DNA from: Planococcus sp. CPCC 101016
GTDB taxonomy: Bacteria; Bacillota; Bacilli; Bacillales_A; Planococcaceae
Direction: 5' to 3'
Length of the DNA: 64,000 bases
NCBI RefSeq assembly: GCF_007859295.1
Contig: NZ_VOHB01000004.1
Location: 34,761 to 98,760, forward strand
Part shown: positions 1 to 7,792 of the stretch, piece by piece
How positions within the stretch are numbered: position 1 is the stretch's first letter
Layout: each line of letters starts with the position of its first letter
Notes under the pieces: model-generated
Databases searched by the model: none
Told to the model about the DNA's origin: nothing
What the model saw: only the letters and a program-made list of their open reading frames with translations
Made by a program: the position numbers and the translations under genes

Positions 1-362
1 CTTATTTCGTGTCTGACTCTACTGTGGTAGAAACTTTTCGCTCGGAACTGGAAAAAGCAGGCATTCCATTTAAACTGATTTTCAGCGGCGGCCGGGATGT
101 AGACATCCTTCCGCCCGAAAGCGGCAAAGGGCAAACTCTTCAGTATATACTCGATAAATACAAGCTATCAGAAGCAAATTTGCTGGTGGCCGGTGACTCT
201 GGAAATGACGTGGAAATGCTGACGATGGGCTTTCCTTCTGTCATTGTTGGAAATGCGCAGCCGGAACTACTTGAACAACCGGAGCATCCATCCATCTATC
301 GAGCCAAGCAAAAATTTGCAGGTGGCATCCATGAAGCCTGGGGCCATTTTTATACAGAATGA
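1..362 (+). CDS. HAD-superfamily sugar-phosphate phosphatase, C-terminal part
   Basis: Partial gene: the frame is open from the window edge and stops at 360-362, so the N-terminus and the nucleophile motif lie outside. The visible 119 or so residues hold the last HAD motif, VAGDSGNDVEML, whose Asp residues bind Mg2+, and an upstream GRDVDILPPESGKG stretch with the conserved lysine region of the Cof/sucrose-phosphate-phosphatase (HAD-IIB) subfamily. The family dephosphorylates sugar phosphates in the cytoplasm. The exact substrate (sucrose-6-phosphate, mannosyl- or glucosyl-phosphoglycerate, or other) cannot be decided from this fragment. The next gene follows after about 185 bases that contain no recognisable gene. 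Confidence 0.75.
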   Translation, partial: YFVSDSTVVETFRSELEKAGIPFKLIFSGGRDVDILPPESGKGQTLQYILDKYKLSEANLLVAGDSGNDVEMLTMGFPSVIVGNAQPELLEQPEHPSIYRAKQKFAGGIHEAWGHFYTE

Positions 363-548
363 CTTCCACACTCCTTTGAGCATACTAAACTTGTTCAGAG
401 GGGTATTTCTTCTTTATAAGGACCTGTTTTGGGGTAATCGTTTGTTTTTTTGCCTATTTGGTTTATATTTAGTAGGAAGCCATTTTTCAACTAAAAGACT
501 TTTCGTACATAAATTTAGTTAAGTCAATCCACACAGGAGGAAATTGAG

Positions 549-1379
549 ATGAGCAAAGTTTCGAATCTACAAAAAGAGTCCTTGGTTATGCTAAAAGAAA
601 CAAGCCGGACCTTTTTCATCCCAATCAGCTTTTTGGAACCTACTTTGAAGAAAACCGTCGGCTCTGCTTACCTTTGCATGCGGGCGATTGACGAAATTGA
701 AGACCACCCAGAGCTGGAAGACCAAACAAAAATCAAATTGCTGAGCAGCATTCAACAAATGCTGGCGGCAGATTTTGATGAGACTCAATACCTGGAACTT
801 GTCACTCCTTATGAACAGTTTCTGCCACCTGTCACTATGCGCTTAGCTGACTGGATCAGTGTATGCCCTGAAGAAATAAAGGGAAAGGTAATGGAGTCCA
901 CTGCCATCATGGCTGGCGGCATGTCCAAATGGGTGGAAAAGGATTGGGTGATCAAGACAAAAGAAGACCTTGATGAATATACGTATTACGTTGCCGGCCT
1001 TGTAGGAACTATGCTTTCGGACATCTGGCACTGGTATGATGGAACGGAAACAGATCCCGATCATGCAATCGCCTTTGGCCGTGGATTACAGGCGGTCAAT
1101 ATGCTGCGGAATTACGATGAGGATTTCGAGCGGGGTGTGACATTCGTGCCAGAAGGATGGACACGCGAAGACATGTTCAATTACGCCAAAGATAATCTGG
1201 CAAAAGCGGATCTCTACGTCAAACCGATTAAAAACAAGCGGATTCTTATGTTCTGTAAAGTTCCTTTGGCTTTAGCCCACAGTACTTTAAAAGCGTTAAA
1301 ATCCGGAAAAGAAAAAATGAGCCGTCAGGAAGTTGAAGGCATCGTTGAACAATTAAAGCAAGAAGAGCGTTTAAGTTAA
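549..1379 (+). CDS. squalene/phytoene synthase family protein, YisP-like
   Basis: 276 aa, ATG preceded by AGGAGG. This is an all-alpha trans-isoprenyl diphosphate synthase fold protein. The first Asp-rich motif is intact (D48-E-I-E-D52). The second, at 188-192, reads N-Y-D-E-D, so the first Asp of the usual DxxED is Asn. From family knowledge, head-to-head synthases such as CrtM use two complete Asp motifs to join two FPP or GGPP, whereas Bacillus YisP, which as I recall also lacks an Asp in the second motif, hydrolyses FPP to farnesol. A YisP-like phosphatase role is therefore at least as likely as carotenoid or squalene synthesis. No other carotenoid gene is adjacent. It is a single-gene unit ending at a clear terminator. 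Confidence 0.75.
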   Translation: MSKVSNLQKESLVMLKETSRTFFIPISFLEPTLKKTVGSAYLCMRAIDEIEDHPELEDQTKIKLLSSIQQMLAADFDETQYLELVTPYEQFLPPVTMRLADWISVCPEEIKGKVMESTAIMAGGMSKWVEKDWVIKTKEDLDEYTYYVAGLVGTMLSDIWHWYDGTETDPDHAIAFGRGLQAVNMLRNYDEDFERGVTFVPEGWTREDMFNYAKDNLAKADLYVKPIKNKRILMFCKVPLALAHSTLKALKSGKEKMSRQEVEGIVEQLKQEERLS

Positions 1380-1385
1380 AGTTTT

Positions 1386-1420
1386 CCGGCCTTAGTTTTA
1401 TAATGAGGCCGGTTTTTTTG
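1386..1420 (+). terminator. Rho-independent terminator after yisP-like gene
   Basis: Perfect 7-bp stem CCGGCCT/AGGCCGG followed by seven T residues, just after the stop codon at 1379. Confidence 0.85.
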
Positions 1421-1536
1421 AATCAGAATACTTTATATGTATAAAATAAGAAAATTTTCTATTATATTAGTTTCTTTTTTGTTTAGCGTGGTAGTCTATA
1501 CTTGAATTAGAAGATTTATAAGTTAGGAGAATTTCG

Positions 1537-2991
1537 ATGACTGTTACTATTATCAGTATTTTGACTGCCGCCATTTTCATGTTCAATATTGTCCTTGCCG
1601 CCGCCTTAGTTTTTCTTGAAAGGCGCGATGCCTCTTCTACATGGGCTTGGCTACTGGTCTTGTTTTTTATCCCTATTCTAGGATTCTTCATTTACCTGCT
1701 TTTGGGCAGGCAGTTGCGAAAGAAAACCCTTTTTAAATGGGAAGGCAGCAGACGAATCGGGATTGAAAACCGGATCGCCCATCAAATGAATGAATTGCAC
1801 GATGAAACCTTTGAATTCGAAGATCCCAATGCCAGAAATTATACAGATTTGGTTTATCTTCACCTCCGAAATAATGGTGCTTTGTTGACTCAGGATAACA
1901 ACGTCCAGATATTTAATGATGGAAGAAAAAAATTCGACTCGCTTCTCCAGGATATCGAAAATGCCACACATCATATCCATATCCAATATTACATTTTCCG
2001 CTTGGATGAGCTGGGTACACGGATCGTGGATGCATTGACCATCAAAGCAAAAGAAGGTGTTAAGGTTCGCCTTCTTTATGATGATATGGGTTCCCGGAGC
2101 TTAAGCAAGCGACATTTTAAAAAACTCATAAACGCCGGAGGAGAAGTTGAAACCTTCTTTCCGTCGATTTTACCGATCATCAATCCACGACTGAATTACC
2201 GAAATCACCGTAAGATCGTGGTAATTGATGGACATGTTGGTTATATCGGCGGCTTTAACGTCGGAGATGAGTATATCGGCCTGAGCCGGAAATTCGGTTA
2301 TTGGCGAGATACCCATCTCCGCATCGAAGGCAGTGCCTTATATCCATTACAAACTCGATTCATTCGAGATTGGAACCAAGCTTCCACCCGCCACGATATC
2401 GAATATGATGAATTATTCTTCCCTGTAAAGCAGAAAAAAGGAAACACATCTATGCAAATCGTTTCCAGCGGTCCGGATGAGGAATGGGAACAAATCAAAG
2501 ATGGTTATTTGAAGTTGATCAACTTGGCAAGAGAGTATATTTACATACAAACCCCCTACTTTATACCAGACGCCAGTTTTTACGACGCTATACGCATCGC
2601 TGCTTTGTCGGGCATCGATGTGCGCATCATGATTCCCAATAAACCCGATCATCCCTTCGTCTATTGGGCAACCTATTCATATGCTGGCCAAATGTTGAGA
2701 GCCGGTGCTCGTGTCTTTATCTACGATAATGGCTTTCTCCACACAAAAATGATTGTCACAGACAACAAGGCGTCCACTGTAGGTACTGCCAATATCGACG
2801 TCAGAAGCTTTAAATTGAATTTTGAAGTGAATGCCTTTATTTATGATGAAAAAGTATCCACCGATCTTGCTGAACTTTTCCACCGGGATATAAAGCTTTC
2901 AACTGAATTGACTTATATGATGTACCTGGATCGTACACGCATGATTAAAACCAAAGAATCGATTGCGCGTCTGCTGGCACCTATTTTGTGA
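1537..2991 (+). CDS. cls: cardiolipin synthase
   Basis: 484 aa, the usual length of bacterial Cls. Two N-terminal membrane segments (about residues 4-25 and 34-56) precede two phospholipase-D domains, each with an HxKxxxxD motif: H224-R-K-IVVI-D and H402-T-K-MIVT-D, both followed by the conserved G-(G/T)-x-N element (GGFNVGDEY and GTANIDVRS). The enzyme condenses two phosphatidylglycerol molecules into cardiolipin and glycerol at the membrane. The ATG at 1537 has AGGAG upstream and puts the first hydrophobic segment at the N-terminus, as in other family members. The gene stands alone between terminators, so it is probably monocistronic. Confidence 0.92.
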   Translation: MTVTIISILTAAIFMFNIVLAAALVFLERRDASSTWAWLLVLFFIPILGFFIYLLLGRQLRKKTLFKWEGSRRIGIENRIAHQMNELHDETFEFEDPNARNYTDLVYLHLRNNGALLTQDNNVQIFNDGRKKFDSLLQDIENATHHIHIQYYIFRLDELGTRIVDALTIKAKEGVKVRLLYDDMGSRSLSKRHFKKLINAGGEVETFFPSILPIINPRLNYRNHRKIVVIDGHVGYIGGFNVGDEYIGLSRKFGYWRDTHLRIEGSALYPLQTRFIRDWNQASTRHDIEYDELFFPVKQKKGNTSMQIVSSGPDEEWEQIKDGYLKLINLAREYIYIQTPYFIPDASFYDAIRIAALSGIDVRIMIPNKPDHPFVYWATYSYAGQMLRAGARVFIYDNGFLHTKMIVTDNKASTVGTANIDVRSFKLNFEVNAFIYDEKVSTDLAELFHRDIKLSTELTYMMYLDRTRMIKTKESIARLLAPIL

Positions 2992-3043
2992 AAAATAGTT
3001 CTTCTCCAAAACCTGTAGAAATTTTTTAATTATTTCTATCCAT

Positions 3044-3077
3044 AAAAAACGTCTCCGCTTTAACGGAGACGTTTTTT
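3044..3077. terminator. Bidirectional terminator between cls and vanY-like gene
   Basis: A 14-bp perfect inverted repeat (aaaaaac-gtctccg and cggagac-gtttttt) with a 6-base loop. It has A and T tracts on both sides and lies between convergent genes. Confidence 0.9.
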
Positions 3078-3079
3078 CT

Positions 3080-3976
3080 TTATTGAACTTCTAAATACTC
3101 TTCGAGCGTAATGCCTTTTTGATGAATTTCTGCAGCTGCATCTTTACCGACATATCGGAAATGCCAGGATTCATGCATATAGCCTGTGATTTCTTCGCTG
3201 CCTTCCGGATAGCGTAGAATAAAGCCATACTTGTGAGCATTGGCAGCCAGCCACTTGCCGCCTTCCGTGTCACCGAATGAGGCAGAAGCCCAATGCTGTT
3301 CTTTTCCAGCTTCGCCAATATCAAATGCAAGTCCTGTCTGATGCTCTGAATAACCAGGGCGTGCACTGTACCGATCCGCCGCTTCCTGACCATCTTTCGC
3401 CACGTACCCTTCATACAGTTGTTTTTGACGTGCAAAATCACGATAGGTACTGAAAGCGGCCAAGTCCAGACCAGAAGCCGCCGCTTCCGTTTTCATGGTT
3501 TCAAAAGCAGCCCGCGCTTCCGGTACTTCTCCCGGTGCGTAGGTCTCAGGCAAAGGATGCTGCTTGTTTGCCAGCAACACACCTTTGATTACAGTAGGTT
3601 CTGCAGGCAGTTTACTGTTTTCAGGATAAACAGTAGCATCTTGCGTTTCCTCTATTGCTGGACTTTCCGGTTCTTGTGCCTCTGGAGTCTTTGGCTCCTC
3701 TGTTGCAGGCTTTTCCGGCTCTTCCGAATCTTCTGTTGTCTGAGTTTCCGGTGCTTCAGGTTCAGCCGGCTCTGCAGTTTCATCTTTCGGCGTTTCTGTA
3801 GCAGGCTCTTCTATCGCTACTGCCTCCGCCAATGCTTTCATGCTTTGTTCAACATCCCAGTCGTGCATGTAAAACCACACTGCTGCTAAAGCGGCCATAA
3901 TTGCTGACATACAAATCACCATCCATTTTATATAAAACTTATTATTTTTGTTTGTGAATCGATCCATAAACTTCAT
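3080..3976 (-). CDS. membrane-anchored D-alanyl-D-alanine carboxypeptidase, VanY/peptidase M15B family
   Basis: 298 aa from the ATG at 3976, which has GAAGGAAGG upstream; a longer frame reaches an ATG at 4045 but lacks a ribosome site. A short cytoplasmic tail is followed by one membrane segment (about residues 17-37). Next comes a low-complexity linker of about 70 residues made of Glu, Pro, Thr and Ala. The C-terminal zinc peptidase domain has SEHQTGLAFD (SxHxxGxAxD) and HESWHFRY, which supply the His/Asp zinc ligands. The family trims the terminal D-Ala from peptidoglycan precursors outside the membrane. The linker probably spans part of the wall so that the domain reaches its substrate. 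No van regulatory genes are nearby, so this is likely a housekeeping wall enzyme rather than glycopeptide resistance. Confidence 0.85.
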   Translation of the reverse strand: MKFMDRFTNKNNKFYIKWMVICMSAIMAALAAVWFYMHDWDVEQSMKALAEAVAIEEPATETPKDETAEPAEPEAPETQTTEDSEEPEKPATEEPKTPEAQEPESPAIEETQDATVYPENSKLPAEPTVIKGVLLANKQHPLPETYAPGEVPEARAAFETMKTEAAASGLDLAAFSTYRDFARQKQLYEGYVAKDGQEAADRYSARPGYSEHQTGLAFDIGEAGKEQHWASASFGDTEGGKWLAANAHKYGFILRYPEGSEEITGYMHESWHFRYVGKDAAAEIHQKGITLEEYLEVQ

Positions 3977-4255
3977 AATCGACCTTCCTTCTGTCAACTT
4001 CTTTATTATTCTACCATTCTTATTACTGAATATCTTCCTCAACAAGTAGGAGATTGCTTATACTTGTTCCACATTCTTTGAAAGATCCAACTCATTTCTT
4101 CACCATCCAATATACCAGTCTAACGTTTTTTATAAATCTATATTTATTGGGTTTATACACCCAAAAAAAATACGAACAATTTTAGTCATAAGACCCTCAA
4201 AAACTTTATGGTCTTTTCGAATAAATGAGTATAAACACATAAGGAGATGGAAACA

Positions 4256-4369
4256 TTGAATCGAATTTCGGAACGTGATATCCAAGCCTTGATGAATCAA
4301 TTGGATACGCTATTGGAAGAACGCATGAAAGAAAAATACGAATATACAAAAACAGCGCAATCTCAATAA
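4256..4369 (+). CDS. small hypothetical protein, 37 aa
   Basis: TTG start at 4256 with AAGGAGATGG six bases upstream. The frame encodes 37 residues rich in Glu, Gln and Lys (begins NRISERDIQALMNQLD, ends KTAQSQ), which looks like a short amphipathic helix. The stop codon lies in the loop of the following hairpin. The upstream 200 bases are AT-rich and contain two small inverted repeats (TTGGGT-N6-ACCCAA near 4149-4166 and AAGACC-N14-GGTCTT near 4191-4216). I do not recognise a family. The ribosome site and terminator are the main reasons to call it. Confidence 0.45.
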   Translation: MNRISERDIQALMNQLDTLLEERMKEKYEYTKTAQSQ

Positions 4370-4390
4370 ATGAGATCGCGTTGTTTTTTT
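4351..4390 (+). terminator. Terminator overlapping the 37-aa ORF end
   Basis: Imperfect stem (aacagcgcaatctca with tgagatcgcgttgt) around a loop holding the stop codon, followed by seven T residues. Confidence 0.6.
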
Positions 4391-4396
4391 GTGCCT

Positions 4397-4642
4397 CTAC
4401 AACAAAATAGTTCCCAGAATGACAAAGAACAAAATACCGAAAATAACGGACATGCCAAGCATCCATTTCGCTTCCCGGTGCATGCCTTGTGCTTTCATGT
4501 GGCGATAGCGGAAGCTATTTGTCAGAACGAACAGCAACGTCATGAATAATACGGCCATTTCCAAATGTCTGAATATCAGAAAAGTTAACGCTGTAATGCT
4601 CAAAAGTGCGATTGCTATGCCTTGCAGAAGTTTCATATTCAT
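4397..4642 (-). CDS. small integral membrane protein, 81 aa
   Basis: ATG at 4642 with GGGGAG upstream. Three hydrophobic segments (about residues 5-20, 28-42 and 62-80) are separated by a basic loop containing FRYRHMKAQGMHREAKW. I do not recognise the family with certainty; it resembles the many short uncharacterised membrane proteins of Bacillales. It lies downstream of yidC in the same direction but behind a good terminator, so it probably has its own promoter in the 50-base gap or depends on readthrough. Confidence 0.6.
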   Translation of the reverse strand: MNMKLLQGIAIALLSITALTFLIFRHLEMAVLFMTLLFVLTNSFRYRHMKAQGMHREAKWMLGMSVIFGILFFVILGTILL

Positions 4643-4652
4643 GTGAACATCT

Positions 4653-4688
4653 CCCCAAAAAAGAAAGCCGGCAATATTTGCCGGCTCT
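4653..4688 (-). terminator. Terminator after yidC
   Basis: Perfect 9-bp stem (4666-4674 with 4678-4686) with a 3-base loop. It is followed on the minus strand by a TTCTTTTTT tract. Confidence 0.9.
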
Positions 4689-4694
4689 TTATCA

Positions 4695-5474
4695 TTATTT
4701 TTTATCTTCTACTGCTTCGAGCGCTTTTTCCGGATGGTTCGAATAGAATTTACGGCCAATGAACGTCTGGATGATCAATAAAATACCCCCGACTGCCCAG
4801 TAAACCGGCAAAGCGGCCATTGATGTAAATGAAATGAACATGATCATGATCGGAGAAATGTAGATAAACAATTTCATCTGCTTTTGCTGCTGTTCAGGCA
4901 TTGTCCATAAAGATACTTTTGCCTGGAAGAAGTAAACTGCTCCCGCAATCAAAGTCATAATTACATCGGGCGACCCAAGATTGAACCATAGGAATTCGTG
5001 AGAACGAACGTCTGGCGAGTAAAGAATAGCAAAATAAAGACCCATGATAATCGGCATTTGGATAACGACAGGCAAGCAACCCATATTCAGCGGATTGACT
5101 TCATGCTTTTTGTATAATCCCATCATTTCCTGCTGCAGCTTCATCTGCTCTTCTTTATCTTTCGTTTCTTTCAAGCGCTTTTGAATATCTTCCATTTCAG
5201 GACGCATGGCATCCATTTTCACTTTCATTCCTTGCTGGCGTTTATATGTGCGCAACATGAAAGGCATTAATACCAAACGGATAATGATCGTAATAACAAC
5301 AATGGCCATACCGTAACTGCCACCGAACAAACCGCCTAAATAATCCAACGAGAAATCAAATGGTTTAACAAAGATGGAATAAAAGAATCCTTCCTTGTTT
5401 TCAACAGCCGAACAACCACTTAATAAAACAACGGCCATTGCCATCATCATTAATAATGTAATTTTCTTTTTCAA
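4695..5474 (-). CDS. yidC: membrane protein insertase YidC/Oxa1 family, lipoprotein type
   Basis: 259 aa from a TTG at 5474 with AAGGTGA six bases before it; the TTG at 5498 that would add eight residues has no good site. The lipoprotein signal ends in the lipobox LLSGC. Five membrane segments of the 60KD_IMP domain follow (YSIFVKPFDFSLDYLGG, then IVVITIIIRLVLMPF with the conserved arginine of the hydrophilic groove). A charged cytoplasmic coiled region lies at about residues 80-125. The protein inserts membrane proteins with or without SecYEG. The gene is not next to rnpA/rpmH, so it is more likely the second Bacillales paralogue (YqjG/YidC2 type) than SpoIIIJ. That assignment is inference. 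Confidence 0.88.
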   Translation of the reverse strand: MKKKITLLMMMAMAVVLLSGCSAVENKEGFFYSIFVKPFDFSLDYLGGLFGGSYGMAIVVITIIIRLVLMPFMLRTYKRQQGMKVKMDAMRPEMEDIQKRLKETKDKEEQMKLQQEMMGLYKKHEVNPLNMGCLPVVIQMPIIMGLYFAILYSPDVRSHEFLWFNLGSPDVIMTLIAGAVYFFQAKVSLWTMPEQQQKQMKLFIYISPIMIMFISFTSMAALPVYWAVGGILLIIQTFIGRKFYSNHPEKALEAVEDKK

Positions 5475-5620
5475 ATTAGTCACCTTCACCTTTTTCAACT
5501 ACTAAGAAGTATAACGATAAGCGCTAGAAAATTCAATCCATGGACGAAACACTGTTTGATTTTTTCATTTTTGTGACAGAATTACGGCATTCCAGCGGCT
5601 GTATTCAGATGAATAATAGA

Positions 5621-5650
5621 CATGAAAAAAAGGAGAATTGCTTCTCCTTT
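5621..5650 (-). terminator. Terminator after araC-family gene
   Basis: Stem AAAGGAGAA/TTCTCCTTT with a 4-base loop, followed on the minus strand by a run of T residues. Confidence 0.85.
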
Positions 5651-5652
5651 CC

Positions 5653-6438
5653 TTACTTGGCGTGTGGCAATGTATAGCGGAAATACGGAATATGTTGGCT
5701 GTCACGGAATTGCTTTGGTGTGACGGCAGTATATTTTTTAAAGATCCGTGTAAAATAACTTTGGTTACAGAAGTGGAACTGCTTGGAAATATCTGAAATG
5801 CCTTTATCCGAGTGACGCAGGTAGTATTGAGATTCTTCAACACGGCGGACATTCAAATATTCAACAAGTGTTATGCCTGCATGCTCTCTGAAAATACGCG
5901 ATAAATGGCTTGTCGAAATATTGAAATGCTTGGCAATCTCTTCAACTGACAAATCACGCTCTACTTCATCGTTGATGTAAATGACTACTTTATTGACTGT
6001 TTGGTGCCCAAAAGAAGGCTGTTTGCGCTCAGAAATAATCGACACGAAGAACTCGATCAACTCATCTGCTACAAACATGAATTCAGAATCATTCATGTGC
6101 TTGTCTACTAATTCCACGCAAGCTGAATTGAAGGCAAATGCTTTTTTAGGCGGTACACGCATTTCATAAAGTTTGCGCGCCATAACCGAAGACAGAATGA
6201 TGTAGTAGTTGCGAATAGAGCGGATGATGTCTTTTTCAGAACGCAGTGAAAGCATATCGATCAATTCTCTTAACGTTTCTTTGGCCCGCTCTTTTTCAAG
6301 GTGATGAATTTCATACATCAACTGTGTTTCGATTTCAAAAAATTTATCCAAGCCTTCAATTTGGTTTAAATTTTCTGTTTCATTCATAAAGATTTTTGAA
6401 ATAGTTTCTTGAATAGATGGTGCTGTGATAATGTTCAT
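5653..6438 (-). CDS. AraC/XylS-family transcriptional regulator
   Basis: 261 aa. The last 100 residues form the double helix-turn-helix of the family: LSVEEIAKHFNISTSHLSRIFRE as the first and GISDISKQFHFCNQSYFTRIFKKY as the second, ending with the conserved TPKQFR signature. The N-terminal 150 residues are helical and acidic, without a recognisable cupin or response-regulator receiver, so the effector is unknown. GGGG six bases before the ATG at 6438 supports this start. It stands alone with a long AT-rich upstream region and its own terminator. No obvious target operon is adjacent. Confidence 0.85.
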   Translation of the reverse strand: MNIITAPSIQETISKIFMNETENLNQIEGLDKFFEIETQLMYEIHHLEKERAKETLRELIDMLSLRSEKDIIRSIRNYYIILSSVMARKLYEMRVPPKKAFAFNSACVELVDKHMNDSEFMFVADELIEFFVSIISERKQPSFGHQTVNKVVIYINDEVERDLSVEEIAKHFNISTSHLSRIFREHAGITLVEYLNVRRVEESQYYLRHSDKGISDISKQFHFCNQSYFTRIFKKYTAVTPKQFRDSQHIPYFRYTLPHAK

Positions 6439-6791
6439 CGTTTCCCCGTCTTTCTTTGTACAAGTTTTTGCAGCATTCTCTCAACTATATACTGAAGTAA
6501 CACAAAAGAATAGAGTTATACTGCTATTTTTGTAATTTTTTTATGTAATTTGCTCTAGTGCTTAAATACTTTTCTTGTGCCATCCGTAACATTTTAATAC
6601 AAAATTTATACTATATATAACGTATTCACTCAAAAAAGGTTTCATTTTTACTTCGTAAAACTCAATTTTAACAGGAATTCAAAACAAACTTTAAAAATTA
6701 GAAAGTTTGCTTTAAATTCCCGGTAGGTAATGAATAGATTTAACATTTAACAGGTGGAAGCTCAAAATCCATTCCACAAAATAGTTGTTGC
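6439..6791. other. 353-base AT-rich intergenic region
   Basis: No ORF with a ribosome site is seen on either strand. The region holds the promoter of the AraC-type gene (not pinpointed) and the 3' flank of the lipid-kinase gene. The only clear structure is the long inverted repeat at 6674-6720, listed separately. Confidence 0.6.
6674..6720 (-). repeat. 19-bp near-perfect inverted repeat, possible RNA hairpin
   Basis: Arms 6674-6692 and 6702-6720 match at 17 of 19 positions around a 9-base loop. Both mismatches become G-U pairs if the minus strand is transcribed, so the RNA hairpin would be continuous in that orientation only. No T tract follows, so it is not a standard terminator. It sits between the lipid kinase (ends 6792) and the AraC regulator (starts 6438), both on the minus strand. 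Confidence 0.6.
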
Positions 6792-7691
6792 CTATTCTTC
6801 CTTGTCCGGCGGGATAAGCGCCCGGACATGACGAGGCAACACTTCAATTACAAAAGGAGTCGTACAGCCTTCATCTCCATCGATGTTGCAGGCTAAAGGT
6901 TCATTGGTTCTAATAGAAACTTTCGTGGTATGAACTGCTTCTACTGCAGGGTCTTCTTCCAACTTACCTCTCACTACCGAAGTCGCGATGCGGAGGAAAG
7001 CCGGCAAAGCTGCATTCTTTATGATATAAAGGTGCAGCAGGCCGTCATCTGTTAAAGCTTCCGGCGCCAACTTTTCAAAGCCGCCCACTGAATTCGTCAA
7101 AGCGACCAATACCAGTTTCGCATCTCCAGACCATATTCCATGATCATGCTCGATTTCAAAATAAGTTTCTGTATCAGCTGTAATCGCTTTTATGCCTTCA
7201 ATAAAATAAGCCAAGGCCCCTAGTTTGGTTTTTTGCTCAGGATCGACGTCATAAGTGGACTCAGCAATATCGCCGATTGCCAATATGTTCATGAAGAAGT
7301 GTTGCCCGACTTTAGCGATATCGACACGCTTCTCATAACCGGTTTTCAACGCTTCGATGGCTTCAGGCGGATCCAGCGAAATGCCCAACGCCCGCGCAAA
7401 ATCGTTTACAGTTCCCAGTGGAATCAATGAAAATAAGGGCTGATGCGGCTGTTCCGCTATTCCGGACACGGCTTCGTTAATCGTGCCATCTCCACCCATT
7501 GCTACAACGAAATCGTATTTCTTTTCACAGGCTTCTGCTGCAAAATGTGTGGCGTCTTTTGCTTTTTGCGTTTCTCTTGTGTCCACTTCATAGCCCATTG
7601 AAGCGAGTGTTTCTTCCACTTGTTCACGATATTCGGAAGCACGCTCTTTTCCTGCAGATGGATTTAATATAAACATTGCTTTTTTCATCAT
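6792..7691 (-). CDS. diacylglycerol/lipid kinase family protein (DagK/YegS/BmrU type)
   Basis: 299 aa. The N-terminus has the NPSAGK nucleotide-binding element. Residues near 65 carry the GGDGTINEAVSG catalytic-domain signature and near 93 PLGTVNDFARALGI. The C-terminal beta-sandwich ends with NIDGDEG, as in this family. These soluble or peripheral enzymes phosphorylate diacylglycerol or related lipids at the membrane face. The start has GGAGGT upstream; two adjacent ATG codons are possible. It is divergent from an MFS exporter with about 100 bases between, a pairing that recalls the bmrU-bmr neighbourhood of Bacillus subtilis, although there the genes are co-directional. Confidence 0.85.
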   Translation of the reverse strand: MMKKAMFILNPSAGKERASEYREQVEETLASMGYEVDTRETQKAKDATHFAAEACEKKYDFVVAMGGDGTINEAVSGIAEQPHQPLFSLIPLGTVNDFARALGISLDPPEAIEALKTGYEKRVDIAKVGQHFFMNILAIGDIAESTYDVDPEQKTKLGALAYFIEGIKAITADTETYFEIEHDHGIWSGDAKLVLVALTNSVGGFEKLAPEALTDDGLLHLYIIKNAALPAFLRIATSVVRGKLEEDPAVEAVHTTKVSIRTNEPLACNIDGDEGCTTPFVIEVLPRHVRALIPPDKEE

Positions 7692-7726
7692 CAGACCTCC
7701 GATGGTATAATAAAACTATAGCTATC

Positions 7727-7748
7727 TTTACCCTTTCACAAGGGTGAA
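7727..7748. promoter_or_regulatory. Operator-like palindrome in divergent promoter region
   Basis: TTTACCCTT-N4-AAGGGTGAA has arms matching at 8 of 9 positions. It lies between the divergent lipid-kinase and MFS genes. A TTGTGA candidate -35 element for the minus-strand gene overlaps it, so a repressor bound here could control one or both genes. Confidence 0.4.
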
Positions 7749-7792
7749 CAAATCCAGATAATTGTTATTTGTTCAGGAAAGTAGGAACCGTC

